The notes below the pieces were generated by a model that searched no databases, was not told the DNA's origin, and saw only the letters and a program-made list of their open reading frames with translations. Shown in pieces: positions 54,805 to 63,719 of a stretch of DNA of 64,000 bases. The translations under genes were made by a program, and so were the position numbers. The stretch covers positions 1 through 64,000 of the forward strand of contig JAHEHM010000008.1 in NCBI GenBank assembly GCA_024644585.1, in the 5' to 3' direction. The DNA is from Porticoccaceae bacterium (GTDB lineage Bacteria > Pseudomonadota > Gammaproteobacteria > Pseudomonadales > Porticoccaceae). Within the stretch, counting starts at the first letter, position 1; each line of letters starts with the position of its first letter.

Positions 54805-56145
54805 TTAAAGCCCGAGCTTTTTCTCTAGATAATGGATATTCACGCCGCCTTTTTTGAATTCTTCATCGCGAACCAGGTCAGCATGAAGATCAATGTTGGT
54901 TTTAATGCCATCAATAACCATTTCATCCAGTGCATTACGCATGCGTGAAAGGGCGGAATTTCTATCGCGACCATAGGTAATAATTTTACCAATCATCGAA
55001 TCATAGTTAGGTGGTACGCTGTAGCCATTGTAAATATGGGAATCTACACGCACACCATTTCCGCCGGGGGCGTGATAGGTCTTGATCGTGCCTGGTTGCG
55101 GCAAGAAGGTTTTTGGATCTTCAGCATTAATACGGCATTCGAACGAGTGACCACGGAAAACGATATCTTCCTGTTTAGTGCTAAGCGGTTTGCCGCTAGC
55201 AATAGTTAACTGCTCTTTGATAATGTCGATACCCGTAATCATTTCAGATACGGGATGCTCTACCTGAACACGGGTGTTCATTTCAATAAAGTAATAATGT
55301 CCGTCTTCATATAGGAATTCAAAAGTACCCGCACCGCGATAGTTCATTTGAACACAGGCCTCGACACAGCTGGCAAATACTGCCTGCCTAGCATCTTCAG
55401 GGATGCCTGGTGCTGGCGCTTCTTCGATAACTTTTTGATGGCGACGTTGCAGTGAGCAGTCTCGATCACCGAGATGGATAGCATTACCTTGGCCGTCGGA
55501 AAGAACCTGAACCTCGACATGTCGTGGATTCTGCAGAAACTTTTCCATGTACACAGTACCATCACCAAAGGCTGCAGCAGCCTCGGTTTTAGTAATAGCA
55601 ACGGAGTTGACTAAGCTTTCTTCATTCTCAACTACACGCATACCACGACCGCCGCCGCCAGCTGCCGCTTTAACAATAACCGGATAGCCAATTCGCTGAG
55701 CGGTTGCGCGAAGTTCGTCAGGGTCTTCTGATAATGGGCCATCAGACCCAGGCACTGTTGGAACGCCCGCAACCTTCATAGCTTGAATAGCAGCAACCTT
55801 GTCACCCATGGTGCGAATAGTTTCCGCTTTAGGGCCAATAAAGGTGAAGCCACTGTTTTCGACCTGCTCTGCAAAATCTGCATTTTCAGCCAAAAAACCG
55901 TAACCTGGGTGAACAGCTTGCGCGCCAGTAACTTCCATAGCGCTAATAATAGCTGGAACATTGAGGTAGCTTTGCGGTGATGGGTTAGGTCCAATACAGA
56001 CAGCCTGATCAGCTAGCTTTACGTGTTTCAGGTCGGCATCGATTTTGGAGTGAACAGCCACAGTTTTAATACCAAGCTCTTTACAGGCGCGAAGTATTCT
56101 CAGGGCAATTTCGCCACGGTTGGCGATAAGCACTTTATCCAGCAT
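54805..56145 (-). CDS. accC: Acetyl-CoA carboxylase biotin carboxylase subunit
   Basis: AccC carboxylates biotin on AccB with ATP, the first step of fatty acid synthesis. The 446-residue ATP-grasp protein has [58 protein letters not shown] and [14 protein letters not shown]. Length and motifs are standard. It is the third gene of aroQ-accB-accC. Confidence 0.98.
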   Translation of the reverse strand: MLDKVLIANRGEIALRILRACKELGIKTVAVHSKIDADLKHVKLADQAVCIGPNPSPQSYLNVPAIISAMEVTGAQAVHPGYGFLAENADFAEQVENSGFTFIGPKAETIRTMGDKVAAIQAMKVAGVPTVPGSDGPLSEDPDELRATAQRIGYPVIVKAAAGGGGRGMRVVENEESLVNSVAITKTEAAAAFGDGTVYMEKFLQNPRHVEVQVLSDGQGNAIHLGDRDCSLQRRHQKVIEEAPAPGIPEDARQAVFASCVEACVQMNYRGAGTFEFLYEDGHYYFIEMNTRVQVEHPVSEMITGIDIIKEQLTIASGKPLSTKQEDIVFRGHSFECRINAEDPKTFLPQPGTIKTYHAPGGNGVRVDSHIYNGYSVPPNYDSMIGKIITYGRDRNSALSRMRNALDEMVIDGIKTNIDLHADLVRDEEFKKGGVNIHYLEKKLGL

Positions 56146-56165
56146 ATTGCGTTTCCTAGCAGCGA

Positions 56166-56621
56166 TTAAACAATAGTAACAATAGGTTGATCGAACTCAA
56201 CGGCTTCACCGTCTTCGATCAAAATGGCACCGATGGTACCCGCTTTGTCAGCTTCAATTTGATTCATCATTTTCATAGCTTCAATAATGCAAATTACATC
56301 GCCAGCGGCAACAGTTTGGCCAACGGTAACAAACGGCGGTGCATCAGGAGCGGGGGAGGCATAAAAAGTCCCCACCATAGGTGATTTAACCGCATGACCG
56401 GCAAGCTCTTCACTTGCTGGCGCAGCTGCTTCAGCAGGTGCTGGCGCTGCTACTGGTGCAGGAGCCGCAGCCACGGGTGCCGGAGCTGGAGCGGCGGCAT
56501 AGGTTACCGCAGTTCCGCCGCGACTAATTCGCACAGACTCGTCACCCTCATTAATTTCAAGTTCATTAATGTTTGATTGTTCTAGCAATTCGATTAATTT
56601 TTTTACTTTACGAATATCCAT
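56166..56621 (-). CDS. accB: Biotin carboxyl carrier protein
   Basis: AccB carries carboxy-biotin between AccC and the carboxyltransferase. The 151-residue protein has an N-terminal helix ([19 protein letters not shown]), an Ala/Pro-rich linker (about 40-75) and a biotinyl domain with [12 protein letters not shown], where Lys117 is biotinylated. Confidence 0.97.
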   Translation of the reverse strand: MDIRKVKKLIELLEQSNINELEINEGDESVRISRGGTAVTYAAAPAPAPVAAAPAPVAAPAPAEAAAPASEELAGHAVKSPMVGTFYASPAPDAPPFVTVGQTVAAGDVICIIEAMKMMNQIEADKAGTIGAILIEDGEAVEFDQPIVTIV

Positions 56622-56650
56622 CCTGCGCTCTCAATAGTTAGGAGTTAAAT

Positions 56651-57085
56651 TTAAGTTTTTGTAAGTACTGCCTGTAGGGCAAGTTGATAGCTGTTTGCAC
56701 CAAAGCCGCAGACAACACCATCAGCTATATCTGAAAAATAGGAGTGACGTCTAAATTCCTCTCTCGCATGTACATTAGAGAGGTGAACTTCTATAAAAGG
56801 AATAGCCACGCCTAATAGGGCATCACGGAGTGCAACACTGGTATGCGTGAAAGCCCCCGGATTGAAAATTATGAAGTCGACACCTTCTTGCTTTGCATCA
56901 TGTATGCGTTGAATAAGGTCGTGTTCAGCATTGCTCTGATAGCAAAGTAGGCTATGTCCTGCCTGTTCCGCTGTATGGGCAAGCTGTTGATTGATTTGCT
57001 CAAGGGTCTCTACGCCATACTTCTCTGGCTCGCGTGTACCCAGCAAGTTGAGATTAGGTCCGTTTAGAATAAGTAATTGTGACAT
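56651..57085 (-). CDS. aroQ: Type II 3-dehydroquinate dehydratase
   Basis: AroQ dehydrates 3-dehydroquinate in the shikimate pathway, feeding chorismate to trp and ubiquinone genes of this window. The 144-residue protein has [19 protein letters not shown] with the catalytic Tyr, [20 protein letters not shown] and [20 protein letters not shown]. It heads the aroQ-accB-accC run. Confidence 0.97.
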   Translation of the reverse strand: MSQLLILNGPNLNLLGTREPEKYGVETLEQINQQLAHTAEQAGHSLLCYQSNAEHDLIQRIHDAKQEGVDFIIFNPGAFTHTSVALRDALLGVAIPFIEVHLSNVHAREEFRRHSYFSDIADGVVCGFGANSYQLALQAVLTKT

Positions 57086-57557
57086 TTAGTCCCCAACCAA
57101 TGCGTTATTTGGCGCTAAGTCTGCACTAAAAACCATAGGCTGTCTATATTTTATAAGAATAATTAGAATTTAAGCGAAGATAGCAGAAATTTGCGGTATT
57201 TTCTCGTATTTTATAGGTACTTATAATTCATAGACGACCATGATAAGGCGTTTTTTGTGTATTTCAGTGCAAAAACCCACTTATTAGGCGCAAAATTGCG
57301 TAAAGTTAGCGAAAATCTTTAAAAATTAGTTAAATTGTCGCTAAAATGCATCTTTGTACTAGGTAGAGAAATAATAAACCATAACAAAATCAAACATTTT
57401 GAACCCATTTTTGAGCCTTTTAGGTGAATTTAACTGATTTTAGCGTTACTTTAAGCTTTTTTTAGAATAAAAATTAATGCTCTAGATATTAAGATGATAA
57501 AAAATAGCCCGAAGTTCTTATAAAATTCTCTATATTCGTCTAAATGGCAGAAAAATA
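57086..57557. other. 472-bp AT-rich intergenic region before aroQ
   Basis: No frame with a ribosome site, no convincing stem-loop with T-run and no RNA family was recognised in this stretch between the dsbD end and the aroQ start. It is very AT-rich with many A and T runs. It presumably contains the aroQ-accBC promoter; I cannot choose among several TATAAA-like hexamers. Confidence 0.5.
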
Positions 57558-59309
57558 CTAAAGCTGGTCGATTTTGTTCACCAGTAGGCTTTCGGTGAGT
57601 ATTTGCGGCAATACCTCGGCTTCCTTTGAGCCGCTTGAGAAAAGCAAATAAAGAGGCACACCATTACGATTGTATTGGTTAAGCAGTTGCGTGATCTGGG
57701 GATCTTTAAAGGTCCAGTCACCTTTTAAGTAAGTCACATCATTTGATTTCAGGCTGGCGTAAAATTTATCCCCCATGGCAACACGCTCATTAACTAGGCA
57801 GGTAATACACCAGTCAGCAGACATATTCACAAATACTGCAGCGCCCTGACTCCTTAATGCATCTAAACGCTGGGGTGAGTAATCTTGCCAGGGTTGAACC
57901 TGTTCGCGCTGATTAAGTTGTTTTTCAGTTACAGCCACTGCCGCGACCAGCGCTAGCACCGCTAGTAATTTACTAATAAAAATTGCACCTGATGAGTTCA
58001 CTTTAGTTGCCAGTTGCCACAGCCAAATTGCCAGTACCATGAGCACTAGGCCAGTGACTACTGCGATAACAACATCGACGCCAGTTTGTCTTCCTGCTAC
58101 CCATAATAACCAAAGGGCTGTTAGGTACATCGGGAACGCCAAAAATTGTTTTAGATTTTCCATCCATTGCCCAGGTTTAGGAAGTTTTGTTGCCAGTGAT
58201 GGGATCAATGTCAGCGCCACAAAAGGCAGTGCCATACCCAGTCCTAAAAATGCAAAAACCAACAGTGCGACACCACTGTTCTGAGAAATGGCAAAGCCCA
58301 GTGCCGGCCCCATAAAGGGGGCTGTGCAGGGGCTAGCTACTGTTGTTGCTAGTACGCCAGTCATAAACGACGAGGTGAGACCACTGCTAGTGTTTGTGCT
58401 TTGCCCCACAGACATAAGCCCAGTGAAAATTTGCATATAGCCCGACAGGCTGAGCCCTAAAAAGGTAAATAAATAAACCAAAAAGATGACAAATCCAGGC
58501 GACTGTAATTGAAACCCCCAACCAATGGCTTCACCGCCTGCGCGCAGTGAAAGCATGAGGCCAGCAATTGCAACAAAACTTAATACCACACCTAATGTAT
58601 AGGCGAGTCCATGCTGTTTTCTAGCCGAGGACGTTTGATGTTGCTGTGTAAAGCTAAGTACTTTGATTGAAAGAATGGGAAATACACAGGGCATCAAATT
58701 AAGAATTAATCCGCCGGCAAGAGCAAAGATTAAAATTAAGCCCAAAGAGAAACTGGATTGAGATGGTTGCGAAGTGGCTGGCGAAGTCTTGGCAGGCTCG
58801 CTCAGAGTTGTAATACCGGTACTGGTATCAACGGTTAATAATTCTTTGCGCGGCGGATAGCAGAGCCCAGCATCTGCACAGCCCTGTGATTCAATCTCAA
58901 CAGAAATGACAGGCAGCCTGCTAGTAAAAGGGACTTCCACCGTGGTTGTGCCGTAGTAAACAACAACGTCCGCTTCAAAATACTCGTCCCACTTTTGCAG
59001 GCCGTCAGCAAAAAGCGGGGTATCTAGGCTAAGCTCATCTGAAACAGCTTTAAACTTAAAGCTTTTTTGGTAAAGGTAGTAATTATCGGCAATATCCCAG
59101 TTGAGAATAAGACGATCATCACTTAATTCCGCCTGAAGCTGAAATGCCTGATGAACGGGTAAAAATGTCGGGCCACTGTTAGTAAAATCGTTACTTTTTG
59201 AGACCGCGCTGATACTTGTCGGCGCTATTGTCGTAGAAAAAGAATCTGCAAAGCTTGGCGCTCCAATAAGCGAAGAAGCTAAGATAAGCAGTTTAAGCAG
59301 TGATTTCAT
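57558..59309 (-). CDS. dsbD: Thiol:disulfide interchange protein DsbD
   Basis: DsbD moves electrons from cytoplasmic thioredoxin to periplasmic DsbC, DsbG and CcmG. The 583-residue protein has a signal peptide (about 1-22), an alpha domain with CADAGLC, a membrane domain of eight helices with Cys in NLMPCVFPILSIK and ASPCTAPFMGP, and a gamma thioredoxin domain with ADWCITC. All six redox cysteines are present. It works opposite to dsbB at 17483. Confidence 0.95.
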   Translation of the reverse strand: MKSLLKLLILASSLIGAPSFADSFSTTIAPTSISAVSKSNDFTNSGPTFLPVHQAFQLQAELSDDRLILNWDIADNYYLYQKSFKFKAVSDELSLDTPLFADGLQKWDEYFEADVVVYYGTTTVEVPFTSRLPVISVEIESQGCADAGLCYPPRKELLTVDTSTGITTLSEPAKTSPATSQPSQSSFSLGLILIFALAGGLILNLMPCVFPILSIKVLSFTQQHQTSSARKQHGLAYTLGVVLSFVAIAGLMLSLRAGGEAIGWGFQLQSPGFVIFLVYLFTFLGLSLSGYMQIFTGLMSVGQSTNTSSGLTSSFMTGVLATTVASPCTAPFMGPALGFAISQNSGVALLVFAFLGLGMALPFVALTLIPSLATKLPKPGQWMENLKQFLAFPMYLTALWLLWVAGRQTGVDVVIAVVTGLVLMVLAIWLWQLATKVNSSGAIFISKLLAVLALVAAVAVTEKQLNQREQVQPWQDYSPQRLDALRSQGAAVFVNMSADWCITCLVNERVAMGDKFYASLKSNDVTYLKGDWTFKDPQITQLLNQYNRNGVPLYLLFSSGSKEAEVLPQILTESLLVNKIDQL

Positions 59310-59422
59310 CAGCAGTGCCTTTGTTACAAGTTAAATACTGTTTACGTTACTTTAACATTTTTGCACCACATGCGTGATAAACTAAATAGAATTATGGCGA
59401 ATAAAACATCCAGAGGAATATC

Positions 59423-59890
59423 ATGAAAAAAATTGCCTTTATTATTGTTGCTACCTTTATAGGTGGGTTAATACAGCCGGCTATCGCAGGTCATCATAAG
59501 TTGCAAAAATTGACTGTGGACATGGCTACAATTCGAGCGCCCATTCCCGGACATTCCATGACAGCGGGCTTTCTAACGATAAGAAATGCGGGCAAAGATA
59601 GCTGTACACTTTCTAGTGCAGGCTCAGAATTTGCTGAAAAAATTGAATTTCATACTCATCAGCACGTCGACGGTATGATGAAAATGAGACCGGTAGAATC
59701 TGTGGAAGTCGCTGGGAATAGCACTCTGGAATTTAAGCCCGGCGGACTGCATTTAATGCTGTTTGGCGTAAAAGAGGGTCAAGCTGAATCGGCAGACATA
59801 ACCCTAGGGACCGATAACTGTGGCGAGATAACATTTAACGCGCCAATAAAATCCATTAAATCAGCGCCCGCTAAGGCAATGCATCATTAA
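59423..59890 (+). CDS. Copper chaperone PCu(A)C family protein
   Basis: PCu(A)C proteins deliver copper to cytochrome oxidase in the periplasm. The 155-residue protein has a signal peptide (about 1-22, ending AIAG), and the binding motif: His in EFHTHQH, Met in GMMKMRPV and a distal HLMLFG, fitting the HxnMxnHxM pattern. An AGAGGAA site precedes the ATG. It is divergent from dsbD. Confidence 0.9.
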   Translation: MKKIAFIIVATFIGGLIQPAIAGHHKLQKLTVDMATIRAPIPGHSMTAGFLTIRNAGKDSCTLSSAGSEFAEKIEFHTHQHVDGMMKMRPVESVEVAGNSTLEFKPGGLHLMLFGVKEGQAESADITLGTDNCGEITFNAPIKSIKSAPAKAMHH

Positions 59891-59913
59891 TCAATAAGCT
59901 GGCTGGTATTATT

Positions 59914-59934
59914 GCCTCGCTTTTGTCGCGAGGC
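59914..59934. terminator. Stem-loop between PCu(A)C gene and rpiA
   Basis: GCCTCGC (59914-59920) pairs with GCGAGGC (59928-59934), seven base pairs, loop TTTTGTC, at the junction of the two convergent genes. No T-run follows on either strand, so it may be a 3'-end stabiliser or weak terminator. Confidence 0.45.
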
Positions 59935-60608
59935 TAGGCGCGGTGACTAACAATACCCTGTTGAGTGGCCAAAAATAAAATATCAGCCGGTTTTAAAGCA
60001 AATAAGCCATTGGTGACTACGCCGGTAATATGATTGATCTTCTCTTCTATATTACAGGATGAAGCCATGGGATATAAATGATGAACATCAAGGATAATAT
60101 TGCCGTTGTCGGTAATTACACCTTCTCTCCATACTGGGTCGCCGCCTAATTTTACTAGTTCGCGTGCCACATGACTGCGCGCCATAGGAATCACTTCCAC
60201 AGGCAGCGGGAAAGTGCCCAGCGCATCGACCCATTTACTTTCATCCGCAATACAGACAAATTCTTTAGCAACCGCAGTGACAATTTTTTCTCGGGTGAGT
60301 GCCGCGCCGCCGCCTTTAATCAGCTCTAATTTTGGATTGGCTTCGTCGGCGCCATCAATATAAATGGTGACTTCATCGACCTGATTAAGGTCAAACACGT
60401 CAATGCCGTGCGAGCGCAGGCGTTCTGCCGAGCCTTCAGAGCTAGCGACCGTACCTGCAAAAAGATGTTTATGCTCGGCAATTTGATCGATAAAGCAGTT
60501 GGCAGTTGAGCCAGTGCCAATACCGACAATGCTATCCGCTTGTATTTTTGTTAGGCAGTATTCCACTGCAGCCTGTGCAACGGCTTGCTTAAGTTGATTT
60601 TGATCCAC
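59934..60608 (-). CDS. rpiA: Ribose-5-phosphate isomerase A
   Basis: RpiA interconverts ribose-5-phosphate and ribulose-5-phosphate. The 224-residue protein has [41 protein letters not shown] and [10 protein letters not shown]-type text ([10 protein letters not shown]). The start is placed at GTG 60608, six bases after GAGG, which matches E. coli RpiA length; a TTG at 60620 lies upstream. Confidence 0.96.
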   Translation of the reverse strand: MDQNQLKQAVAQAAVEYCLTKIQADSIVGIGTGSTANCFIDQIAEHKHLFAGTVASSEGSAERLRSHGIDVFDLNQVDEVTIYIDGADEANPKLELIKGGGAALTREKIVTAVAKEFVCIADESKWVDALGTFPLPVEVIPMARSHVARELVKLGGDPVWREGVITDNGNIILDVHHLYPMASSCNIEEKINHITGVVTNGLFALKPADILFLATQQGIVSHRA

Positions 60609-60685
60609 GGATAACCTCAATAAGCTGATATTTTTATTGTTTTTATATTAACATGACGTCTTGGCTAAATCATTACGGAAAAAGC

Positions 60686-62197
60686 ATGTCGCAAAATTAT
60701 GTACAAAAAATTCAAGATGCCGATATTTATGATCTGGCAATTGAAACGCCGATTGATAATGCGCCTCTTTTGTCTCAGCGCTTGAACAATCGGGTTTTGT
60801 TAAAAAGAGAAGACTTACAGCCAGTTTTTTCTTTTAAATTGCGCGGCGCCTATAACAAATTACTGAATCTTTCAGAGAAGCAACTAGCCACGGGTGTTGT
60901 GGCGGCTTCCGCTGGTAACCATGCTCAGGGTCTTGCTTTAGCGGCAAAGAAAATGGGTATAGCGGCAACCATTGTTATGCCTCGAACCACACCCAGAATT
61001 AAAGTTGATGCAGTTCGCTCACGTGGCGCTGAGGTAGTGTTGGTTGGCGATAGTTATGATGAAGCAGCCGCACATGCTACCGAATTAGTTAAACAGCAGG
61101 GCCTAACCTATATCCATCCTTTTGATGATCCAGATGTGATTGCAGGTCAGGGTACCATTGGTAAAGAAATTCTCAATCAACACCCCGAGCACTTAGACGC
61201 AATTTTTATTGCTGTGGGTGGGGGTGGACTCTGTGCCGGTGTGGCTGCCTATATTAAGCAATTGCGACCAGAGATAAAAATCATTGCTGTTGAATCGGAT
61301 GACGCTGCCTGCTTGGATGCCGCCTTAAAGGCGGGTGAGCGAGTAATTCTAGATCAGGTGGGTATTTTTGCAGACGGTACAGCGGTTGCACAGATTGGTG
61401 AAGAGACATTTCGGCTATTAAAAGATTTAGTCGATGAAGTCATTACTGTTAGCACAGATGAAATTTGTGCGGCAATTAAAGATGTTTATAACGATACCCG
61501 TGCTATCTGTGAGCCCTCGGGTGCCTTGGGTACTGCGGGTTTAAAAAAATATGTAGAAAAGCATGGTGTTAAGGATCAGACCCTTCTGTCTGTTCAATGT
61601 GGCGCCAATATTGACTTTGATCGCCTGCGATATATTTCTGAGCGCACGCAAATTGGTGAGAAGCGTGAAGCCGTTCTCGCTGTAACCATTGACGAAAAGC
61701 CCGGCAGCTTCCAAACCTTTTGCGGGGTTTTGGGTCGACATGGTATCTCCGAATTTAATTACAGATACAGCGATGAAACACAGGCGCATATTTTTGTGGG
61801 TGTTCAGGTGGCAGGGGACGAAGACCGCTACGCGCTGGTGGCCGATTTGCAGAAAAAAGGCTATGAGCTATCAGATTTAACTGATAATGAAATGGCAAAG
61901 TTGCATATTCGCCACATGGTCGGTGGTCGTGCCGCGAAGATTAAGGAAGAACAGGTATTCCGTTTTGAATTTCCTGAGCGTCCGGGCGCATTACTCAACT
62001 TTTTAGCCCAGTTGGGGGGTCGCTTTAATATCTCAATGTTTCATTACCGCAATCATGGGTCTGCGTTTGGCAGGGTGCTAGTGGGCCTTCAGGTCGCTGT
62101 GCAAGATCGCGAAGAACTTAAGGCGTTTTTAGACGATTTAGGTTACCGCTATGCCGATGAAACCGATAATCCAGCCTATCAGTTTTTCTTGAGCTAG
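60686..62197 (+). CDS. ilvA: Threonine ammonia-lyase (biosynthetic)
   Basis: IlvA makes 2-oxobutanoate from threonine for isoleucine synthesis. The 503-residue protein (ATG 60686; 60653 is an alternative without a ribosome site) has the PLP lysine in FSFKLRGAYNKL, ASAGNHAQGLAL, GGGGLCAGVAAY and two C-terminal ACT-like regulatory domains (LAVTIDEKPGSFQTFC; EFPERPGALLNFL), typical of the isoleucine-inhibited form. Confidence 0.96.
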   Translation: MSQNYVQKIQDADIYDLAIETPIDNAPLLSQRLNNRVLLKREDLQPVFSFKLRGAYNKLLNLSEKQLATGVVAASAGNHAQGLALAAKKMGIAATIVMPRTTPRIKVDAVRSRGAEVVLVGDSYDEAAAHATELVKQQGLTYIHPFDDPDVIAGQGTIGKEILNQHPEHLDAIFIAVGGGGLCAGVAAYIKQLRPEIKIIAVESDDAACLDAALKAGERVILDQVGIFADGTAVAQIGEETFRLLKDLVDEVITVSTDEICAAIKDVYNDTRAICEPSGALGTAGLKKYVEKHGVKDQTLLSVQCGANIDFDRLRYISERTQIGEKREAVLAVTIDEKPGSFQTFCGVLGRHGISEFNYRYSDETQAHIFVGVQVAGDEDRYALVADLQKKGYELSDLTDNEMAKLHIRHMVGGRAAKIKEEQVFRFEFPERPGALLNFLAQLGGRFNISMFHYRNHGSAFGRVLVGLQVAVQDREELKAFLDDLGYRYADETDNPAYQFFLS

Positions 62198-62219
62198 TTC
62201 TTTGGGCTAGCCTCGCGGC

Positions 62220-62801
62220 TTAGATAGACAGATATTCTTTTTCTGTAACTATGCCTGAAACAGGGATATCCCAAGGCTGAGGTTTGATCCCTTTAAGCTC
62301 CTGAAAGCTATAGGCAAGCCCAATTAGTTTTGGCGAGGGGCTTGGCTTTTTAGCCGTAAATGCGAAGGTACGATCATAGAACCCACCCCCCATACCTAGC
62401 CGACTGCCCCGTGAATCAAAGCCAACCAATGGCATCAAAATAAGGTCTAGGCTCCACGGCGGTGATAGCGTAGCACTTTTAATGCAGGGTTCCAGAATAC
62501 CAAATCGATTACTGACCAATGCGCTATTGGGTTTGACCTGCGCGAAGTGAAGCCGGTTTTGTTTAAAGGGATGGATAGCGGGTAAAAAAAGCTGTTTGCC
62601 AGATTTTTGGCAAATATCATAAATAATTGAAGGATTAACTTCGCCTTCATTGGCTAAATAAATACCCAGGCGTTTGGCGCGAAGAAAAAATGACTGCGAG
62701 CAAAGATTGGCCGCGATTTGATCGGCCATAACCGCTTGCTGTTTTGGCGATAGTTCGCGTCGTTGGCTGCGTAATAGTTTTCGCGTTTTAGCCGTATCCA
62801 T
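62220..62801 (-). CDS. fthC: 5-formyltetrahydrofolate cyclo-ligase
   Basis: This enzyme (YgfA in E. coli) converts 5-formyl-THF to 5,10-methenyl-THF. The 193-residue protein (ATG at 62801) has LRSQRRELSPKQ, a YLANEGEVNPS segment, and the signature DLILMPLVGFDSRGSRLGMGGGFYDRTF. It lies just after 6S RNA on the same strand, the conserved ssrS-ygfA order. Confidence 0.94.
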   Translation of the reverse strand: MDTAKTRKLLRSQRRELSPKQQAVMADQIAANLCSQSFFLRAKRLGIYLANEGEVNPSIIYDICQKSGKQLFLPAIHPFKQNRLHFAQVKPNSALVSNRFGILEPCIKSATLSPPWSLDLILMPLVGFDSRGSRLGMGGGFYDRTFAFTAKKPSPSPKLIGLAYSFQELKGIKPQPWDIPVSGIVTEKEYLSI

Positions 62802-62825
62802 AGCATTTATTCTTATAAGAAAAGT

Positions 62826-62995
62826 AGCCCAGAGTGCCGCTGTCAACGTGGCCTTGAACCGAAAAGTTCAAGGGGGCGACTCCCGCAACAAATCAGGCGG
62901 TCCGACAAGCGGCATAGCACAACATCGCTGACTAAGAGTTACCAAAAGGATAGTATCGGCTCAGGGACTTCTTGACTGGCAAACACTCCAGGATT
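62826..62995 (-). ncRNA. ssrS: 6S RNA
   Basis: 6S RNA binds sigma-70 RNA polymerase in stationary phase. The minus strand contains the conserved GTCCCTGAGCCGATA near the 5' side and CCTTGAAC...GGTTCAAGG near the 3' side, as in E. coli 6S. The ends pair: CCTGGAGTG with CACTCTGGG (nine pairs, two of them G-T), closing the long rod. The position between zapA and fthC is the conserved one. End points are inferred from the promoter and closing stem. Confidence 0.93.
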
Positions 62996-63001
62996 GGATG
63001 C

Positions 63002-63010
63002 ATTATACCA
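63002..63010 (-). promoter_or_regulatory. Extended -10 promoter of 6S RNA
   Basis: The minus strand reads TGG-TATAAT (complement of 63002-63010), a perfect -10 with the TGn extension, seven bases before the inferred 6S start at 62995. No strong -35 is present, which fits an extended -10 promoter. Confidence 0.8.
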
Positions 63011-63069
63011 AAGCTTGGGCCTCAAGCATTATTTTTTGCTTACAATTTAGGACTTACTGGTCAGTGATT

Positions 63070-63366
63070 TTAGTTGGTGATCTCGATTAGCGCAGAATCA
63101 ATTTTTGAATTCATAGTTTGCAGTAAATCTGAAGCAAAGGAATTTTCTTTGGCAGAGGTTTCGGTAAGAATTAAATCGTGGGCTAGATTCAGTGCCGCCA
63201 TAACCGCAATTCTTTCGAGGCCAATAATTTGCGAACCATTGCGAATTTCTTCCATTTTTTCGTTGAGCAACTCAGCCGATCGCTCGAGCGCTTCTCGCTC
63301 TTCGGGTTGGCAGTTAACTTGGTATTCTTTACCTAAAATGTAAATTTTAAGAGAGACAGTCGACAT
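63070..63366 (-). CDS. zapA: Cell division protein ZapA
   Basis: ZapA bundles FtsZ filaments at the division ring. The 98-residue protein has the globular domain (VSLKIYILGKEYQVNCQPEEREAL) and a long helix with ELLNEKMEEIRN and LERIAVMAALNLAHDLI. It is followed by 6S RNA and preceded by the small coiled coil gene. Confidence 0.94.
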   Translation of the reverse strand: MSTVSLKIYILGKEYQVNCQPEEREALERSAELLNEKMEEIRNGSQIIGLERIAVMAALNLAHDLILTETSAKENSFASDLLQTMNSKIDSALIEITN

Positions 63367-63372
63367 GATAAG

Positions 63373-63573
63373 TTACTCCGCACTCAGCGTTCTTAGGCGA
63401 TCAATCATAACTTTGATTTTTTTACGTGCCGTTTCATTTTGCTCCAGCAGCGCGCCGCGTTCGCCCACTAATCCAGCCTCACGTTCACGTAAGGAGGCGT
63501 TTTCTCGCTTCAACTGTTGGCAGGTTGTGATTAGTTGATCGAGCTTTTGTTCAAATTCTTCCGTATCAGTCAT
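63373..63573 (-). CDS. Small coiled-coil protein, ZapB-like (TIGR02449)
   Basis: The 66-residue protein is almost all heptad-like helix (KLDQLITTCQQLKRENASL ... RLRTLSAE) and fits the TIGR02449 family, seen upstream of zapA in Pseudomonas-like bacteria. It resembles ZapB and may act in division with ZapA; this is inferred from position and shape. A six-base gap separates it from zapA. Confidence 0.85.
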   Translation of the reverse strand: MTDTEEFEQKLDQLITTCQQLKRENASLREREAGLVGERGALLEQNETARKKIKVMIDRLRTLSAE

Positions 63574-63601
63574 TAGAGCAATCTTAATTTTATAGCAGTT
63601 C

Positions 63602-63610
63602 TGGTAGAAT
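63602..63610 (+). promoter_or_regulatory. Extended -10 promoter candidate for ygfB leader
   Basis: TGG-TAGAAT (63602-63610) is an extended -10, with no strong -35, about 110 bp before ygfB. A start near 63617 would give a leader with two hairpins, the second terminator-like. Confidence 0.45.
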
Positions 63611-63629
63611 AGCTTACTATAGGCATTGC

Positions 63630-63706
63630 GACCAGCGTGGTCAATTCTAGAAAGCTAATCTGGAAGTAGAAATTATTCATAATGGCCATAGGTGCCATTA
63701 TTTTTT
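63630..63706 (+). terminator. Leader hairpins before ygfB, second one terminator-like
   Basis: GACCA-GCG-TGGTC (63630-63642) is a small stem. ATAATGGC (63679-63686) and GCCATTAT (63694-63701) form eight perfect pairs with a seven-base loop, and T follows through 63706. This intrinsic-terminator shape lies 14 bp before the ygfB start, so it either ends a roughly 90-nt RNA or attenuates ygfB. Confidence 0.6.
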
Positions 63707-63719
63707 ATGAGGTGATACG

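Noticed and set aside
57086-57557. Hidden gene or small RNA in the AT-rich gap before aroQ
   Set aside because: No ribosome-linked frame and no stem with T-run found by eye.
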